Below are positions 10,801-21,197 of a stretch of DNA of 64,000 nt, in pieces. Position 1 is the stretch's first letter; every line of letters begins with the position of its first letter. Source of the DNA: Bacillus sp. BP-3 (GTDB lineage Bacteria > Bacillota > Bacilli > Bacillales > Bacillaceae_G). Where the stretch lies: the NCBI RefSeq assembly GCF_028401955.1, contig NZ_JAQOTJ010000002.1, positions 62,001 through 126,000 of the forward strand. Direction: 5' to 3'. The translations under genes were made by a program, and so were the position numbers. Below the pieces are notes generated by a model, which saw only the letters and a program-made list of their open reading frames with translations, was not told the origin of the DNA and searched no databases.

Positions 10801-11411
10801 ATACTCATCTCCTTTTCATTCTATTTATATTTCAGGCATTTCATCTTTTAGAACACTTTCATGTGTAAGCTACAGGCTGCCATATTTCAAGAAGGAAGAG
10901 GTTAGATTGAGCACAATCTAACCGAATGGCTGGTTATTACTAAGAAAGAAAAAATTATGGAATTTGTCAATTATATGAAAGGTAGAAAGCGGAAATACAA
11001 CCTAATATTAACTGTTGTTATAATAAATAGAAAAAGGGTTGGAGGAGAGTAATTCATCGGTTTAATCACAAAAAATAGACATATTAGTTAAACTCTTTTA
11101 AAGTCCATGAAAGACTTTTGTAACATTTACGAAGGTTTTTGTAATAGATTTGAAAGTGCTTTGAAAGATATTGAAAGTAAGATAAGTTTATCGCTAATAT
11201 ATATGCAAAACACCCTCTAAACTGCATATTTTATTTTTTTAATACAACAAAAATGTCGAATTTGATATTCAATCATTTTTGAATTTTAAGCAACTTATGA
11301 GTTCCCAAATACATTTGGTACAAGCATTTTATTAAGTGAAAAACAAATTGCTCAGGTGTGTTAGAAAAATAAGGTTGCTCAAGTTGAGTCTCTCCCCCCA
11401 AGTTCCTTTAA
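10801..11411. other. Long gene-free region upstream of the PlcR-box gene
   Basis: About 610 AT-rich bases. A 46-codon open stretch near 10920-11050 (EWLVITKKEKIMEFVNYMK) has no start signal and may be a decayed gene end. Nothing else was recognised: no repeat family, tRNA or riboswitch. Confidence 0.4.
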
Positions 11412-11450
11412 ACAAAACCCACGGATTGTTCTCCGTGGGTTTTGTATCGT
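11412..11450. terminator. Strong orphan terminator hairpin
   Basis: ACAAAACCCACGGA / TCCGTGGGTTTTGT, a 14-base-pair stem with a 6-base loop, followed by a T-rich stretch to 11460. No intact gene lies directly upstream, so it may end a lost gene, or insulate the promoter at 11500. Confidence 0.7.
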
Positions 11451-11504
11451 TTTATTTTTTTCAAACAAGTGATTTTGCTATACAAATAAGTAAACTTTCC
11501 CATA

Positions 11505-11520
11505 TATGCAAAATTGCATA
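11505..11520. promoter_or_regulatory. PlcR box
   Basis: The 16-mer TATGCAAAATTGCATA fits the consensus TATGNANNNNTNCATA exactly and is fully palindromic. PlcR with its PapR peptide activates secreted virulence factors in the B. cereus group. It lies 115 bases before the start of the secreted-protein gene at 11635. Confidence 0.85.
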
Positions 11521-11531
11521 CCATTTTATAT

Positions 11532-11546
11532 TGATAATCATTCTCA
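11532..11546. promoter_or_regulatory. Fur-box-like operator
   Basis: TGATAATCATTCTCA matches the 7-1-7 Fur box TGATAATNATTATCA at all but one position. It sits between the PlcR box and the gene, where a repressor could block transcription under iron-rich conditions. Confidence 0.6.
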
Positions 11547-11634
11547 TTGTAACTATAATAGTTTCAACGAGTGAATTTTAAATTTACTTGTTGAAACCTT
11601 TTTATGAAAGAATAGTAGAGGAGGAGTTAGAATT

Positions 11635-12048
11635 ATGAAAAAAGCCATTTTAGCAGGAACATTAGGAATTGCAGTACTTTCGGGCATGAATTTACCAGGA
11701 TTAGAAGTACCAAAGGCTAGTGCAGCAACTATGGATTTAGAAATTCAAGAGGTTACTAAGTATTATTCTTTGAGTTCATATGAAGTGTCTCAAAAAGAAT
11801 CTTTTAATCTTAAAAAAGGAGAAGAACTTACAGTTTTTGTAACGAATTCAGGATTCCCGATTTCTTATACAGTCTTTGATGCAGACAATCAAGTAATTGG
11901 TACATACAATGCTAATTCACCTTATGGACGCGTATTTAAATCACAAAAAGACGGTAATATTTCTGTACAATTTCAAGCAGGAGTGAATTCTTCATTTATG
12001 AAGAAAATGAATTTTACAGCTAAATTTGCTCTTTCTAAATTTAATTAA
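11635..12048 (+). CDS. Small secreted protein under a PlcR box, unknown function
   Basis: 137 residues. The signal peptide ends near PKASAAT (cleavage at about residue 31), leaving a mature domain of about 105 residues rich in beta strands (ELTVFVTNSGFPISYTVFD, GNISVQFQAG). There are no cysteines and no catalytic motif that I can recognise. The beta-rich pattern with a YTVFDADNQVIG stretch resembles small carbohydrate-binding or jelly-roll modules, but I cannot name a family. The ribosome site GAGGAGG precedes the ATG. The perfect PlcR box and a Fur-like box upstream suggest quorum-activated, iron-modulated secretion, so a role as an accessory virulence factor is plausible. Confidence 0.8.
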   Translation: MKKAILAGTLGIAVLSGMNLPGLEVPKASAATMDLEIQEVTKYYSLSSYEVSQKESFNLKKGEELTVFVTNSGFPISYTVFDADNQVIGTYNANSPYGRVFKSQKDGNISVQFQAGVNSSFMKKMNFTAKFALSKFN

Positions 12049-12087
12049 TAATAAGGAATTGTTTATGTTATATAAACAATGAAATAA

Positions 12088-12122
12088 AGAAGGCGTATCC
12101 TGTTTATGGAATACGTCTTTTT
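12088..12122 (+). terminator. Terminator of the secreted-protein gene
   Basis: AAGGCGTATCC / GGAATACGTCTT stem followed by TTTTT. Confidence 0.75.
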
Positions 12123-12293
12123 TAACTTATGAATACAAAAGGAAATTGTTCTCTTTTCTCGAAAGTGTATGTTAACGAAATGAATTCATTTGTCCACATG
12201 GCTACGAAAGGTATAGGAGCAATCTTATCTTATAATCATCCCTATTTATATTTATTTTAACAAGCGAATACTAAAGCTAAGGAGACATACTGT

Positions 12294-13238
12294 ATGGGAA
12301 AAAAAGTATTGTTTTTTGGTGATTTTGGAATTGATGATACGATAGCTCTTACATATGCACATTTAACAGATAAAATTGATGTGATAGGAATTGTTGCGGA
12401 TTATGGGAATGTACCGAAAACAGAAGTGATTAGAAATGTTCGTTTTTTACTTAAAAGTGTAGGGAAAGAATATATAAAAGTTTTTGGTGGGGCTGAACAT
12501 TCCATGGCTGCAGAGGTTGAAACTTTTTATCCAGAAGTTCACGGCAAGTTTGGGATAGGGCCCATTCACCCAGGACTAGAACTTAAAATGTTTGAGAATT
12601 TCTTTGAAGTTCTTAAACTTATTGAACAATACAAAAATGAACTGATTATCGTGAATACGGGAAGGTTAACTTCTCTTGCAAGCTTATTTCTCCTTTATGG
12701 AGATGTGATGAAAAATGTCCATTCTTATTATATTATGGGAGGAGCTTTTCTATATCCAGGAAATGTTACTCCAATTGCAGAAGCTAATTTTTATGGTGAT
12801 CCTAAAGCAGCTAATATTGTAATGAGATACGCAAAAAATCTATCAATTTATCCCTTGAATGTTACACAAACGGCTATCGTAACACCAGAAATGGTCAATT
12901 ATATTCACTCTAAAGGAAAAACTAAGTTTTTAAAGCCACTTTTAGACTATTACTATTATCAATTTTATCAAAAAAAAGTTCCTGGAATACAAGGTAGCCC
13001 AGTTCATGATGTGCTGACTTTGATTGCGCTTAACCGCGATGATATTTTTACGTACTATCAATCGTCTGTGATGGTTAGTATACTTGAGACTTTACGAGGA
13101 CAAAGCGTAGGAGATTTTAGATCCACCTTTGAACCCGAAACATTCGGTAATCGTCCAAAACATAGGATTGCAATACACATGAATTACGAACAATTTTTTA
13201 AGGAGTTTATGACTGTAATGACTGGTGAGCTATTTTAG
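12294..13238 (+). CDS. Inosine/uridine-preferring nucleoside hydrolase family protein
   Basis: 314 residues, the usual length for nucleoside hydrolases, which split ribonucleosides into base and ribose. D10, D14 and D15 in GDFGIDDTIAL match the calcium- and ribose-binding aspartates of the family. A central INTGRLTSLA-like segment, the EANFYGDPKAA segment (normally EFN..DPEAA) and a C-terminal HDVL motif with the catalytic His and calcium-ligand Asp are present. The first Asp of the usual DxDxGxDD signature is Phe8, so activity or specificity may differ. It is a single gene with AAGGAGA before the ATG. Confidence 0.88.
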   Translation: MGKKVLFFGDFGIDDTIALTYAHLTDKIDVIGIVADYGNVPKTEVIRNVRFLLKSVGKEYIKVFGGAEHSMAAEVETFYPEVHGKFGIGPIHPGLELKMFENFFEVLKLIEQYKNELIIVNTGRLTSLASLFLLYGDVMKNVHSYYIMGGAFLYPGNVTPIAEANFYGDPKAANIVMRYAKNLSIYPLNVTQTAIVTPEMVNYIHSKGKTKFLKPLLDYYYYQFYQKKVPGIQGSPVHDVLTLIALNRDDIFTYYQSSVMVSILETLRGQSVGDFRSTFEPETFGNRPKHRIAIHMNYEQFFKEFMTVMTGELF

Positions 13239-13456
13239 TGGGAAATCTTATATAGGACTGTGAAATACCATTACATCAAGGTTACACGTTGGTTTAAATC
13301 AAAGATCCACCGTTTATAGAAAAGGTGAATCGGAATTATCTATACTTAGTTTTTCGTTATGAATTAACTGCCTAGCAAAATATCTTTTACAGCAATTTAG
13401 TAACACATACTTTATGTTTCATCTCGTTCCAAAAGGTACACCTTTATAAACAAAAT

Positions 13457-13488
13457 AAAAAGAAGAACCTAGGATAGATTCTTCTTTT
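13457..13488. terminator. Bidirectional terminator between nucleoside hydrolase and bestrophin genes
   Basis: AAAAGAAGAA / TTCTTCTTTT stem with A/T-rich flanks on both sides, between convergent genes. The rest of the 13239-13525 gap shows nothing else. Confidence 0.65.
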
Positions 13489-13525
13489 GTAAAATTAGGA
13501 TTGATTATATGTAATAATTTAAAAA

Positions 13526-14455
13526 TTATATGGCTTTTGTATTGTGATTTGGAATTGGTAATTCCAGTAATTCACTTTGGGAATACAAGTTTAGTAAGTG
13601 TTTTTCTATTCCCATACAAATTTCTTCTAATGGAAGATCATTGAAATCTTGACCAAATGGATCTTCAATTTCAACTCCTATTGCTTCAATTCCTAAAAAT
13701 GCAAAACTAATAAACATAGTTGCCATAATCGTAAACCATCCCATACTATCGACAAGTCCAATTGATAAAGTCCCGCAAAAAATGATAAGTAAACTTTTAA
13801 TATGTGCAAAATATGCAAAGGGAATAGGGGTTGCTTTAATGCGATCACAGCCGCCTATAGAATTTAATAGATTATCTAATTCATCTTCCATATTCATTAA
13901 AGTATTTGGAGGAAGTTGTCCAGATTTCAATCCCTTTGTTATCACGGTTTTCAACATAAAAATAATGGTGAGGGGTAAATAGTTAGATTTCACTAACATT
14001 TCTTTTTCTTTATCCGAACATAGTTCTAATAAATCTTTTACCTCAGATAGCTCTTTTTCGTTTCTTAAATGTTGTTTAGCTAGTTTTGGAAAAGCAATTA
14101 ATAAATGTAGAAATTTTAATTTCTCTTTATCCATAGTATTTCCTTTAGAATCCCAGTAACATAAAAAGCTTACTGATAAATTTCTGGTTGAATTACCGAT
14201 CCCTCCAAATAATTTTCTGCCTTCCCAATATCGATCGTATGCAGTATTTGTTCGAAATACTAATAATAAGCCTAAAGCTCCCCCTACAATAACCCACGGG
14301 GTCGAATTTATATGTATTCCAAAGTAATAGTTAATAAGAACAATACAAATGGAAACACATGAATAAAAAATGACTTGTTTAAAGATTTCTTTTATAATCG
14401 TTCCCTTTAACGTAAATATTTGTTTTAAACCTTCTTGATTGTTGTAACGAATCAT
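13526..14455 (-). CDS. Bestrophin-like chloride-channel family membrane protein
   Basis: 309 residues. Hydrophobic segments near residues 25-45 (VIFYSCVSICIVLINYY) and 53-67 (PWVIVGGALGLLLVFR) are followed by the family signature FRTNTAYDRYWEGRKLFGG. A second pair of helices at about 215-260 (LLIIFCGTLSIGLVDSMGW and IMATMFISFAFLGIEAIG) precedes EIEDPFGQDFNDLPL. These are hallmarks of bacterial bestrophins (UPF0187), which form pentameric ion channels. The ion carried is not predictable from sequence. It is a single gene on the minus strand. Confidence 0.88.
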   Translation of the reverse strand: MIRYNNQEGLKQIFTLKGTIIKEIFKQVIFYSCVSICIVLINYYFGIHINSTPWVIVGGALGLLLVFRTNTAYDRYWEGRKLFGGIGNSTRNLSVSFLCYWDSKGNTMDKEKLKFLHLLIAFPKLAKQHLRNEKELSEVKDLLELCSDKEKEMLVKSNYLPLTIIFMLKTVITKGLKSGQLPPNTLMNMEDELDNLLNSIGGCDRIKATPIPFAYFAHIKSLLIIFCGTLSIGLVDSMGWFTIMATMFISFAFLGIEAIGVEIEDPFGQDFNDLPLEEICMGIEKHLLNLYSQSELLELPIPNHNTKAI

Positions 14456-15050
14456 AGATGGATAAGCCTCTTTTCTTCTATAAGCTGTTTACAATTGATG
14501 GTATGAATTTCTCTATCTTCTTAACTATGAATCTAGCAGATTTCATGTATGTATTTGGTAGATGGGGTTATGTGGACAAAACGTAGAAATTATATTCTCA
14601 TACATTTTCCGGAAGAAAAACTTTAACTTCCTTACGCTAATCAACAGATTAATATTTTTATCATAGTTAGGGTCTTATTGTCAATTACTGATTTTATACA
14701 CTAAGAGAAATAAACTTAACTGTATTGTTGACCTCAGGAAAGAGTAGGTTTTAAGATTTTGAAATCATTCTGTGGTAGTAATTATTATGGAAACGGAAAA
14801 AATACAATTGCAGGTATGATTGGTGGTGAGCATTAGGTAGCATCTTATGAAATGAACGAATGAAGGAAGATGACTGGGAATGTGCTTAGCACGAAATTCG
14901 AGCTGAGTTACATAAAAAGATGTCGATTTTTTTCATTGTATGAACGAAGTAAAATGGTTCCACAAATATGTAATATATGATAAAATAATAGAAACGTATG
15001 TTCTGTTATGCGGTTACATATGTTAAACATTTTAGAAAGAGGTGCTTGTG
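14456..15050. other. Gene-free region with an IS-end-like motif and a LexA-like box
   Basis: About 590 bases without a gene. At 14564-14600 the pattern GGGGTTATGTGGACAAAACG followed by TAGAAATTATA resembles the IS-end-like sequences at 28832 and 31314. A LexA-like box is at 14991-15004. Nothing else was identified. Confidence 0.4.
14991..15004. promoter_or_regulatory. LexA (DinR) box-like operator
   Basis: Read on the minus strand this is AGAACATACGTTTC, matching 13 of 14 positions of the Bacillus SOS box CGAACRNRYGTTYC. It sits just downstream of an AT-rich GATAAAATAATA stretch and about 47 bases before the VOC gene start, where LexA would repress. Confidence 0.45.
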
Positions 15051-15479
15051 ATGATTTTAGGTATTAACCCCTATTTGGTAACGAATGGTAATGGGCAAGA
15101 GGCTGTTAAGTTTTATGAACATGCATTGGATGCAAAAATTGTAAGCCTTCAAACGTTTGGAGACATGCCTGAAAATCCAGAATTCCCAACTCCTGCTGAG
15201 GCGAAAGACCGTGTGTTACATGCACATTTAAAAATTGGCAATACGGATTTGATGATCTCCGACACATTCCCAGGTCAGCCGCAGCAAACTGGATCGCAAG
15301 TGACTATCGCTATTCACATACAAAATGCAGAAAAATCACAAGAAGTGTTTGAAAAATTACAAGATGGTGGCCAAGTTATAATGCCGCTTCAAGAAACGTT
15401 CTGGAGTCCATCATACGGCCAAGTCAAAGACAAATTCGGCGTAGAGTGGCAAGTTTCAACGCAAGGCGCTAATATGTAA
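15051..15479 (+). CDS. VOC-family protein of the PhnB/YjdN type
   Basis: 142 residues. The frame is open from GTG 15042, but the AGAGGTG site at 15037-15043 fits ATG 15051. The PhnB-like pattern is clear: NPYLVTNGNGQEAVKFYEHA at the start, then a long loop (FGDMPENPEFPTPAEAK), and a C-terminal SYGQVKDKFGVEWQVS. These small dimeric proteins of the glyoxalase fold often lack a known substrate. A LexA-like box upstream hints at stress control. It has its own terminator and is not in an operon with glpP. Confidence 0.85.
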   Translation: MILGINPYLVTNGNGQEAVKFYEHALDAKIVSLQTFGDMPENPEFPTPAEAKDRVLHAHLKIGNTDLMISDTFPGQPQQTGSQVTIAIHIQNAEKSQEVFEKLQDGGQVIMPLQETFWSPSYGQVKDKFGVEWQVSTQGANM

Positions 15480-15487
15480 ATCAATGT

Positions 15488-15516
15488 ACGGGACTGACGA
15501 TCAGTCCCGTTTTTTC
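15488..15516 (+). terminator. Terminator of the PhnB-like gene
   Basis: ACGGGACTGA-CGA-TCAGTCCCGT, a perfect 10-base-pair stem followed by TTTTTT. Confidence 0.9.
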
Positions 15517-15673
15517 GTGTTTGCCGATATCAGCAGACATGATATAAAGATTCTTCGGTGGTATTCAACACTAAAACCAGCGAGCACAGCTAAAAAGAAA
15601 AGGTCCCATCTTTTCTTTTTCCTTAATTTGTGTACTATAAGAAATAGGAAGATACAAAAAAGGGGACTTTCGA

Positions 15674-16234
15674 ATGGAATTTCATGAACAGAAAATATTA
15701 CCAGCGGTTCGGCAAATTAAAGATTTAGAGAAGCTATTGCATAGTTCCTATGAATATATCGTTATTCTTGATATTCATGTTGCTCAGTTAAAAAGTGTCA
15801 TTACTCTTGCAAAGCAGTATTGTAAAAAAATCTTTTTACATGTGGATTTAATTCATGGCTTGCAAAGTGATGCGTATGCAACGGAATATATATGTCAAGA
15901 GTTTCGCCCGTACGGGGTGTTATCTACGAGGTCTAGTGTGATTATGAAAGCGAAGCAAAAAGGTGTCGTTGCGATTCAACGTGTTTTCTTAATTGATTCA
16001 AGTGCAATGGAAAAGAGTTGTGCTCTTTTAGAAAAGACAAAGCCAGATTATATTGAAGTGTTGCCAGGGGCTTTAGTGGACGTAATTGCGGAAGTGAAAG
16101 AGCGGACGGGATTACCTATTTTAGCAGGCGGATTTATTCGCAGTGTGGATGATGTGGAAAGGGCTCTAGGAGCTGGTGCGACAGCGATTACAACGTCGAA
16201 GAAAGAGTTGTGGAAACATTTTCATAAAAAGTGA
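15674..16234 (+). CDS. glpP: GlpP, glycerol-3-phosphate-responsive antiterminator
   Basis: 186 residues, as in other Bacilli. The sequence HVDLIHGLQSDAYATEYICQ and the segment YGVLSTRSSVIMKAKQKG are characteristic. The C-terminal LPILAGGFIRSVDDVERAL and GATAITTSKKELW match the TIM-barrel-like GlpP fold. With glycerol-3-phosphate bound, GlpP binds the leader mRNA of glp genes and prevents termination. The adjacent glpF and glpD leaders both contain such hairpins. An AAAAGGGGAC ribosome site precedes ATG 15674. Confidence 0.95.
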   Translation: MEFHEQKILPAVRQIKDLEKLLHSSYEYIVILDIHVAQLKSVITLAKQYCKKIFLHVDLIHGLQSDAYATEYICQEFRPYGVLSTRSSVIMKAKQKGVVAIQRVFLIDSSAMEKSCALLEKTKPDYIEVLPGALVDVIAEVKERTGLPILAGGFIRSVDDVERALGAGATAITTSKKELWKHFHKK

Positions 16235-16254
16235 CAAAAATATGAAAAAATTAA

Positions 16255-16290
16255 TTGACACCGCTTTCAAATGAGTTTAACATTATAGAC
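16255..16290 (+). promoter_or_regulatory. glpF promoter overlapped by a cre site
   Basis: A TTGACA -35 hexamer at 16255-16260 is followed by an AT-rich -10 region near 16278-16287. The overlapping TGACACCGCTTTCA (16256-16269) read on the minus strand is TGAAAGCGGTGTCA, a full match to the cre consensus TGWAANCGNTNWCA. CcpA bound here would block the -35, explaining glucose repression of glycerol uptake. Confidence 0.75.
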
Positions 16291-16321
16291 AAGTTAATAA
16301 ACGTGACGGAGAAAAGAAGAG

Positions 16322-16378
16322 ATCCACATTTCATTGTTTCTATAATTTTATAGAAACGTGTATTTGTGGATTTTTTCT
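16322..16378 (+). promoter_or_regulatory. GlpP-controlled leader terminator upstream of glpF
   Basis: ATCCACA and GTTTCTATAA pair with TTATAGAAAC and TGTGGAT to make a long hairpin followed by TTTTTT. It is preceded by AAGTTAATAA and a purine-rich GACGGAGAAAAG segment shared with the glpD leader. The arrangement fits antitermination by GlpP bound to the leader RNA. Confidence 0.8.
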
Positions 16379-16405
16379 TTTGAAAATTCAATTCTTCTCT
16401 TTCAC

Positions 16406-16419
16406 TGAAAGCGCTTTAA
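16406..16419 (+). promoter_or_regulatory. Second cre-like site in front of glpF
   Basis: TGAAAGCGCTTTAA, between the leader terminator and the glpF start. It is near-palindromic and close to the cre consensus. A site downstream of the promoter would act as a CcpA roadblock. Confidence 0.55.
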
Positions 16420-16439
16420 TTTGATTATGGAGGGGTTAT

Positions 16440-18765
<2,326 letters not shown>

Positions 18766-18818
18766 TCATAAACAGTGTTATAATATTGATAAGTTAATAA
18801 TTCGGTAGGAGATTTGGA

Positions 18819-18875
18819 GAGACCACGACACGCTATAGAAGCAATTCTATGGTGATGTTTGTGGTCTCTTTTTTT
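18819..18875 (+). promoter_or_regulatory. GlpP-controlled leader terminator upstream of glpD
   Basis: AGAGACCAC pairs with GTGGTCTC, enclosing a second pairing CTATAGAA / TTCTATGG, then TTTTTTT. An AAGTTAATAA element (18790-18800) and GGTAGGAGA lie just before it, as in the glpF leader. This matches the GlpP-dependent antitermination layout, giving glpD independent control. Confidence 0.85.
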
Positions 18876-18898
18876 CGTAATAAAAGGGAGGAATTACC

Positions 18899-20581
18899 AT
18901 GAAATTCTCAAGTAAACAACGTCAAAATGTTTTAAATGAAGTAAATAAACAAGAAGTAGATGTAATTGTCATCGGCGGAGGAATCACAGGAGCTGGTATT
19001 GCACTAGATGGAGCAAAACGCGGACTATCAACGGTTGTGTTTGAAATGCAAGACTTCGCAGCGGGTACATCAAGTCGTTCTACAAAGCTTGTTCACGGCG
19101 GTTTACGTTATTTAAAACAGTTTGAAGTGAAGATGGTAGCTGAAGTTGGGAAGGAGCGTGCCATTGTATATGAAAACGGTCCGCATGTAACAACACCGGA
19201 GTGGATGCTGCTGCCGTTCCATACAGGCGGTACGTTCGGTGCGTTTAGTACATCAATCGGTCTTCGTGTATACGACTTTTTAGCAGGCGTTAAGAAAAGT
19301 GAACGTAGAAAAATGTTTAGCCGCGAAGAAACGATGAAGAGAGAACCGCTTGTGAAACAAGAAGGATTAAAAGGTGGCGGTTATTACGTAGAATATCGTA
19401 CAGATGATGCGCGTTTAACAATCGAAGTCATGAAAGAAGCAATCAAACATGGTGCAAAAGCAGTCAACTATGCGAAAGTAGACGATTTCTTATATAAAGA
19501 TGGAAAAGTATGCGGCGTACGTGTAGTCGACTTATTAGACGGAAACGTATATGAAGTGTATGGTAAAAAGATCGTCAATGCATCAGGTCCTTGGGTAGAT
19601 ACACTTCGTGAAAAAGATAACTCGAAAAAAGGGAAAGTCCTGCAGTTATCAAAAGGTGTGCACCTTGTTATCGATCAAAAACGTTTCCCATTAGGGCAAG
19701 CAATTTACTTTGATACGCCAGACGGACGCATGGTATTTGCGATTCCGCGCGGAGGTAAAACATACGTAGGTACAACAGATACATTCTATGATAAAGATGC
19801 AGCAGTACCAAAAATGACAACAGAAGATCGCACATACATTATTAACGCGATTAACTACATGTTCCCGACTGTAAAGATTACAGAGAAGGATATTGAATCA
19901 AGCTGGGCTGGCGTTCGTCCATTAATTTATGAAGAAGGAAAGAGCGCATCTGAAATTTCTCGTAAAGATGAAATTTGGACTTCTGAATCTGGCTTAATCA
20001 CAATTGCCGGCGGAAAATTAACAGGATACCGCAAAATGGCAGAGATGGTCTTAGACTACGTCACATCGCTCATGCAAAAAGAAGGGCAAGGCTCATACCC
20101 AGCAAGTGCAACGAAACATATGCCAATCTCTGGCGGTCATGTTGGTGGTTCGAAAAACTTCCCAGCATTTATCGCGAAAAAAGCAGAAGAAGGAAAAAAA
20201 TACGGTTTAACAGTAGAACAAGCAGAGCAATTCGCAAAATTCTACGGTTCAAACGTTGACGTACTCTTCGAATTAGCGAAAGAATATAAAGGAGATGCAG
20301 AGCGCCATAACATGCCGCTTGACGTACTTCTTCCACTCGTATACGCGATGGAGTTTGAAATGGCAACAAAGCCGGTTGATTTCTTCGTACGCCGTATGGG
20401 AGCAGTATTCTTCAACATCCACTGGGTATATCAATGGAAAGATGCTGTTATCAACTACATGGCAGAAGCTTTAAACTGGAGCGGAGAAGAGAAGCTGAAA
20501 TATACAGCTGAATTAGACGCAGCATTAACAGATGCAGTTATACCAGTCGATCAACAAGATCAGGCATCTGCGTTAGCATAA
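18899..20581 (+). CDS. glpD: GlpD, aerobic glycerol-3-phosphate dehydrogenase (FAD)
   Basis: 560 residues. The FAD-binding Rossmann motif VIVIGGGITGAGIALDGAKR is at residues 21-40. It is followed by the GlpD signature AAGTSSRSTKLVHGGLRYLK, NASGPWVDTLR at about 225, and TIAGGKLTGYRKMAE at about 366. It oxidises glycerol-3-phosphate to dihydroxyacetone phosphate at the membrane, feeding electrons to quinone. The gene has its own leader and terminator and completes the glpPFKD regulon. A strong GGGAGG site precedes ATG 18899. Confidence 0.97.
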   Translation: MKFSSKQRQNVLNEVNKQEVDVIVIGGGITGAGIALDGAKRGLSTVVFEMQDFAAGTSSRSTKLVHGGLRYLKQFEVKMVAEVGKERAIVYENGPHVTTPEWMLLPFHTGGTFGAFSTSIGLRVYDFLAGVKKSERRKMFSREETMKREPLVKQEGLKGGGYYVEYRTDDARLTIEVMKEAIKHGAKAVNYAKVDDFLYKDGKVCGVRVVDLLDGNVYEVYGKKIVNASGPWVDTLREKDNSKKGKVLQLSKGVHLVIDQKRFPLGQAIYFDTPDGRMVFAIPRGGKTYVGTTDTFYDKDAAVPKMTTEDRTYIINAINYMFPTVKITEKDIESSWAGVRPLIYEEGKSASEISRKDEIWTSESGLITIAGGKLTGYRKMAEMVLDYVTSLMQKEGQGSYPASATKHMPISGGHVGGSKNFPAFIAKKAEEGKKYGLTVEQAEQFAKFYGSNVDVLFELAKEYKGDAERHNMPLDVLLPLVYAMEFEMATKPVDFFVRRMGAVFFNIHWVYQWKDAVINYMAEALNWSGEEKLKYTAELDAALTDAVIPVDQQDQASALA

Positions 20582-20586
20582 AGTGA

Positions 20587-20628
20587 AAACCACACTGTTT
20601 CTAAATATTTAGAAACAGTGTGGTTTTT
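20587..20628. terminator. Bidirectional terminator after glpD
   Basis: AAACCACACTGTTTCTAAAT / ATTTAGAAACAGTGTGGTTT, a perfect palindrome of about 40 bases with T/A runs on both sides, between glpD and the convergent lipoprotein gene. Confidence 0.9.
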
Positions 20629-20641
20629 TTATGATTAATTT

Positions 20642-21034
20642 TTATATTCCGGCTGCTTCTCTAACTTTTTTAGCTTCTACATTATTTAGAACTGTATATT
20701 CAGCTTTAAAATTTATAACATCGGCTCCATTTTCATTAAAAAATATTATAACGCTTAATGAAGGTAATCCTTTGTTAGGATTATTAATTTCAAGAACTAA
20801 ATCTGGTATTTTTCCTCTCACATCAAATTCCTTATTAACATCCCATTTCTTGTTGTTAAAAATCTCATTAATGATACGAATCTTTTTATTCTCATCTGTG
20901 TTTGTAAAATGTATATCATTGTTTTCTGTAGGTTTTCCAACAGATAATATAGTATTTGAAAGATTTTCATTTTTACAAGCTACTACGGTTATCACTAGAC
21001 TAAATAGTAATAATAAATGAGTAATCACTTTCAT
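20642..21034 (-). CDS. Putative small lipoprotein, unknown function
   Basis: 130 residues. A hydrophobic signal sequence (VITHLLLLFSLVITVVAC) ends in a lipobox-like VVAC with Cys20, predicting a membrane-anchored lipoprotein. The mature part contains ENKKIRIINEIFNNKKWD and VRGKIPDLVLEINNPNKG and shows no family I recognise. The pattern (ionic clusters and IFFNENGADVIN) resembles other B. cereus single-copy lipoproteins of unknown role. A GGACGGTG ribosome site precedes the start. Confidence 0.65.
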   Translation of the reverse strand: MKVITHLLLLFSLVITVVACKNENLSNTILSVGKPTENNDIHFTNTDENKKIRIINEIFNNKKWDVNKEFDVRGKIPDLVLEINNPNKGLPSLSVIIFFNENGADVINFKAEYTVLNNVEAKKVREAAGI

Positions 21035-21197
21035 TAAATCACCGTCCTTTAATTATATATATCTTTTATACATATATTGTCCAGCGCATACTGTTTATAA
21101 GTCCCTCACATTTGAATTATTTTAAGAAATTCATTGCCAAATATACTAGTAGAACGATTATATATATTACGAAAACGAGAAAGGGGGACATTGAATC

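Noticed and set aside
10920-11055. 46-codon open stretch EWLVITKKEKIMEFVNYMK
   Set aside because: No start codon with a site and no recognised family; noted only as a possible decayed end.
11336-11581. 81-codon frame over the orphan terminator and PlcR/Fur boxes
   Set aside because: It reads through a strong terminator stem and the regulatory sites, with no ribosome site.
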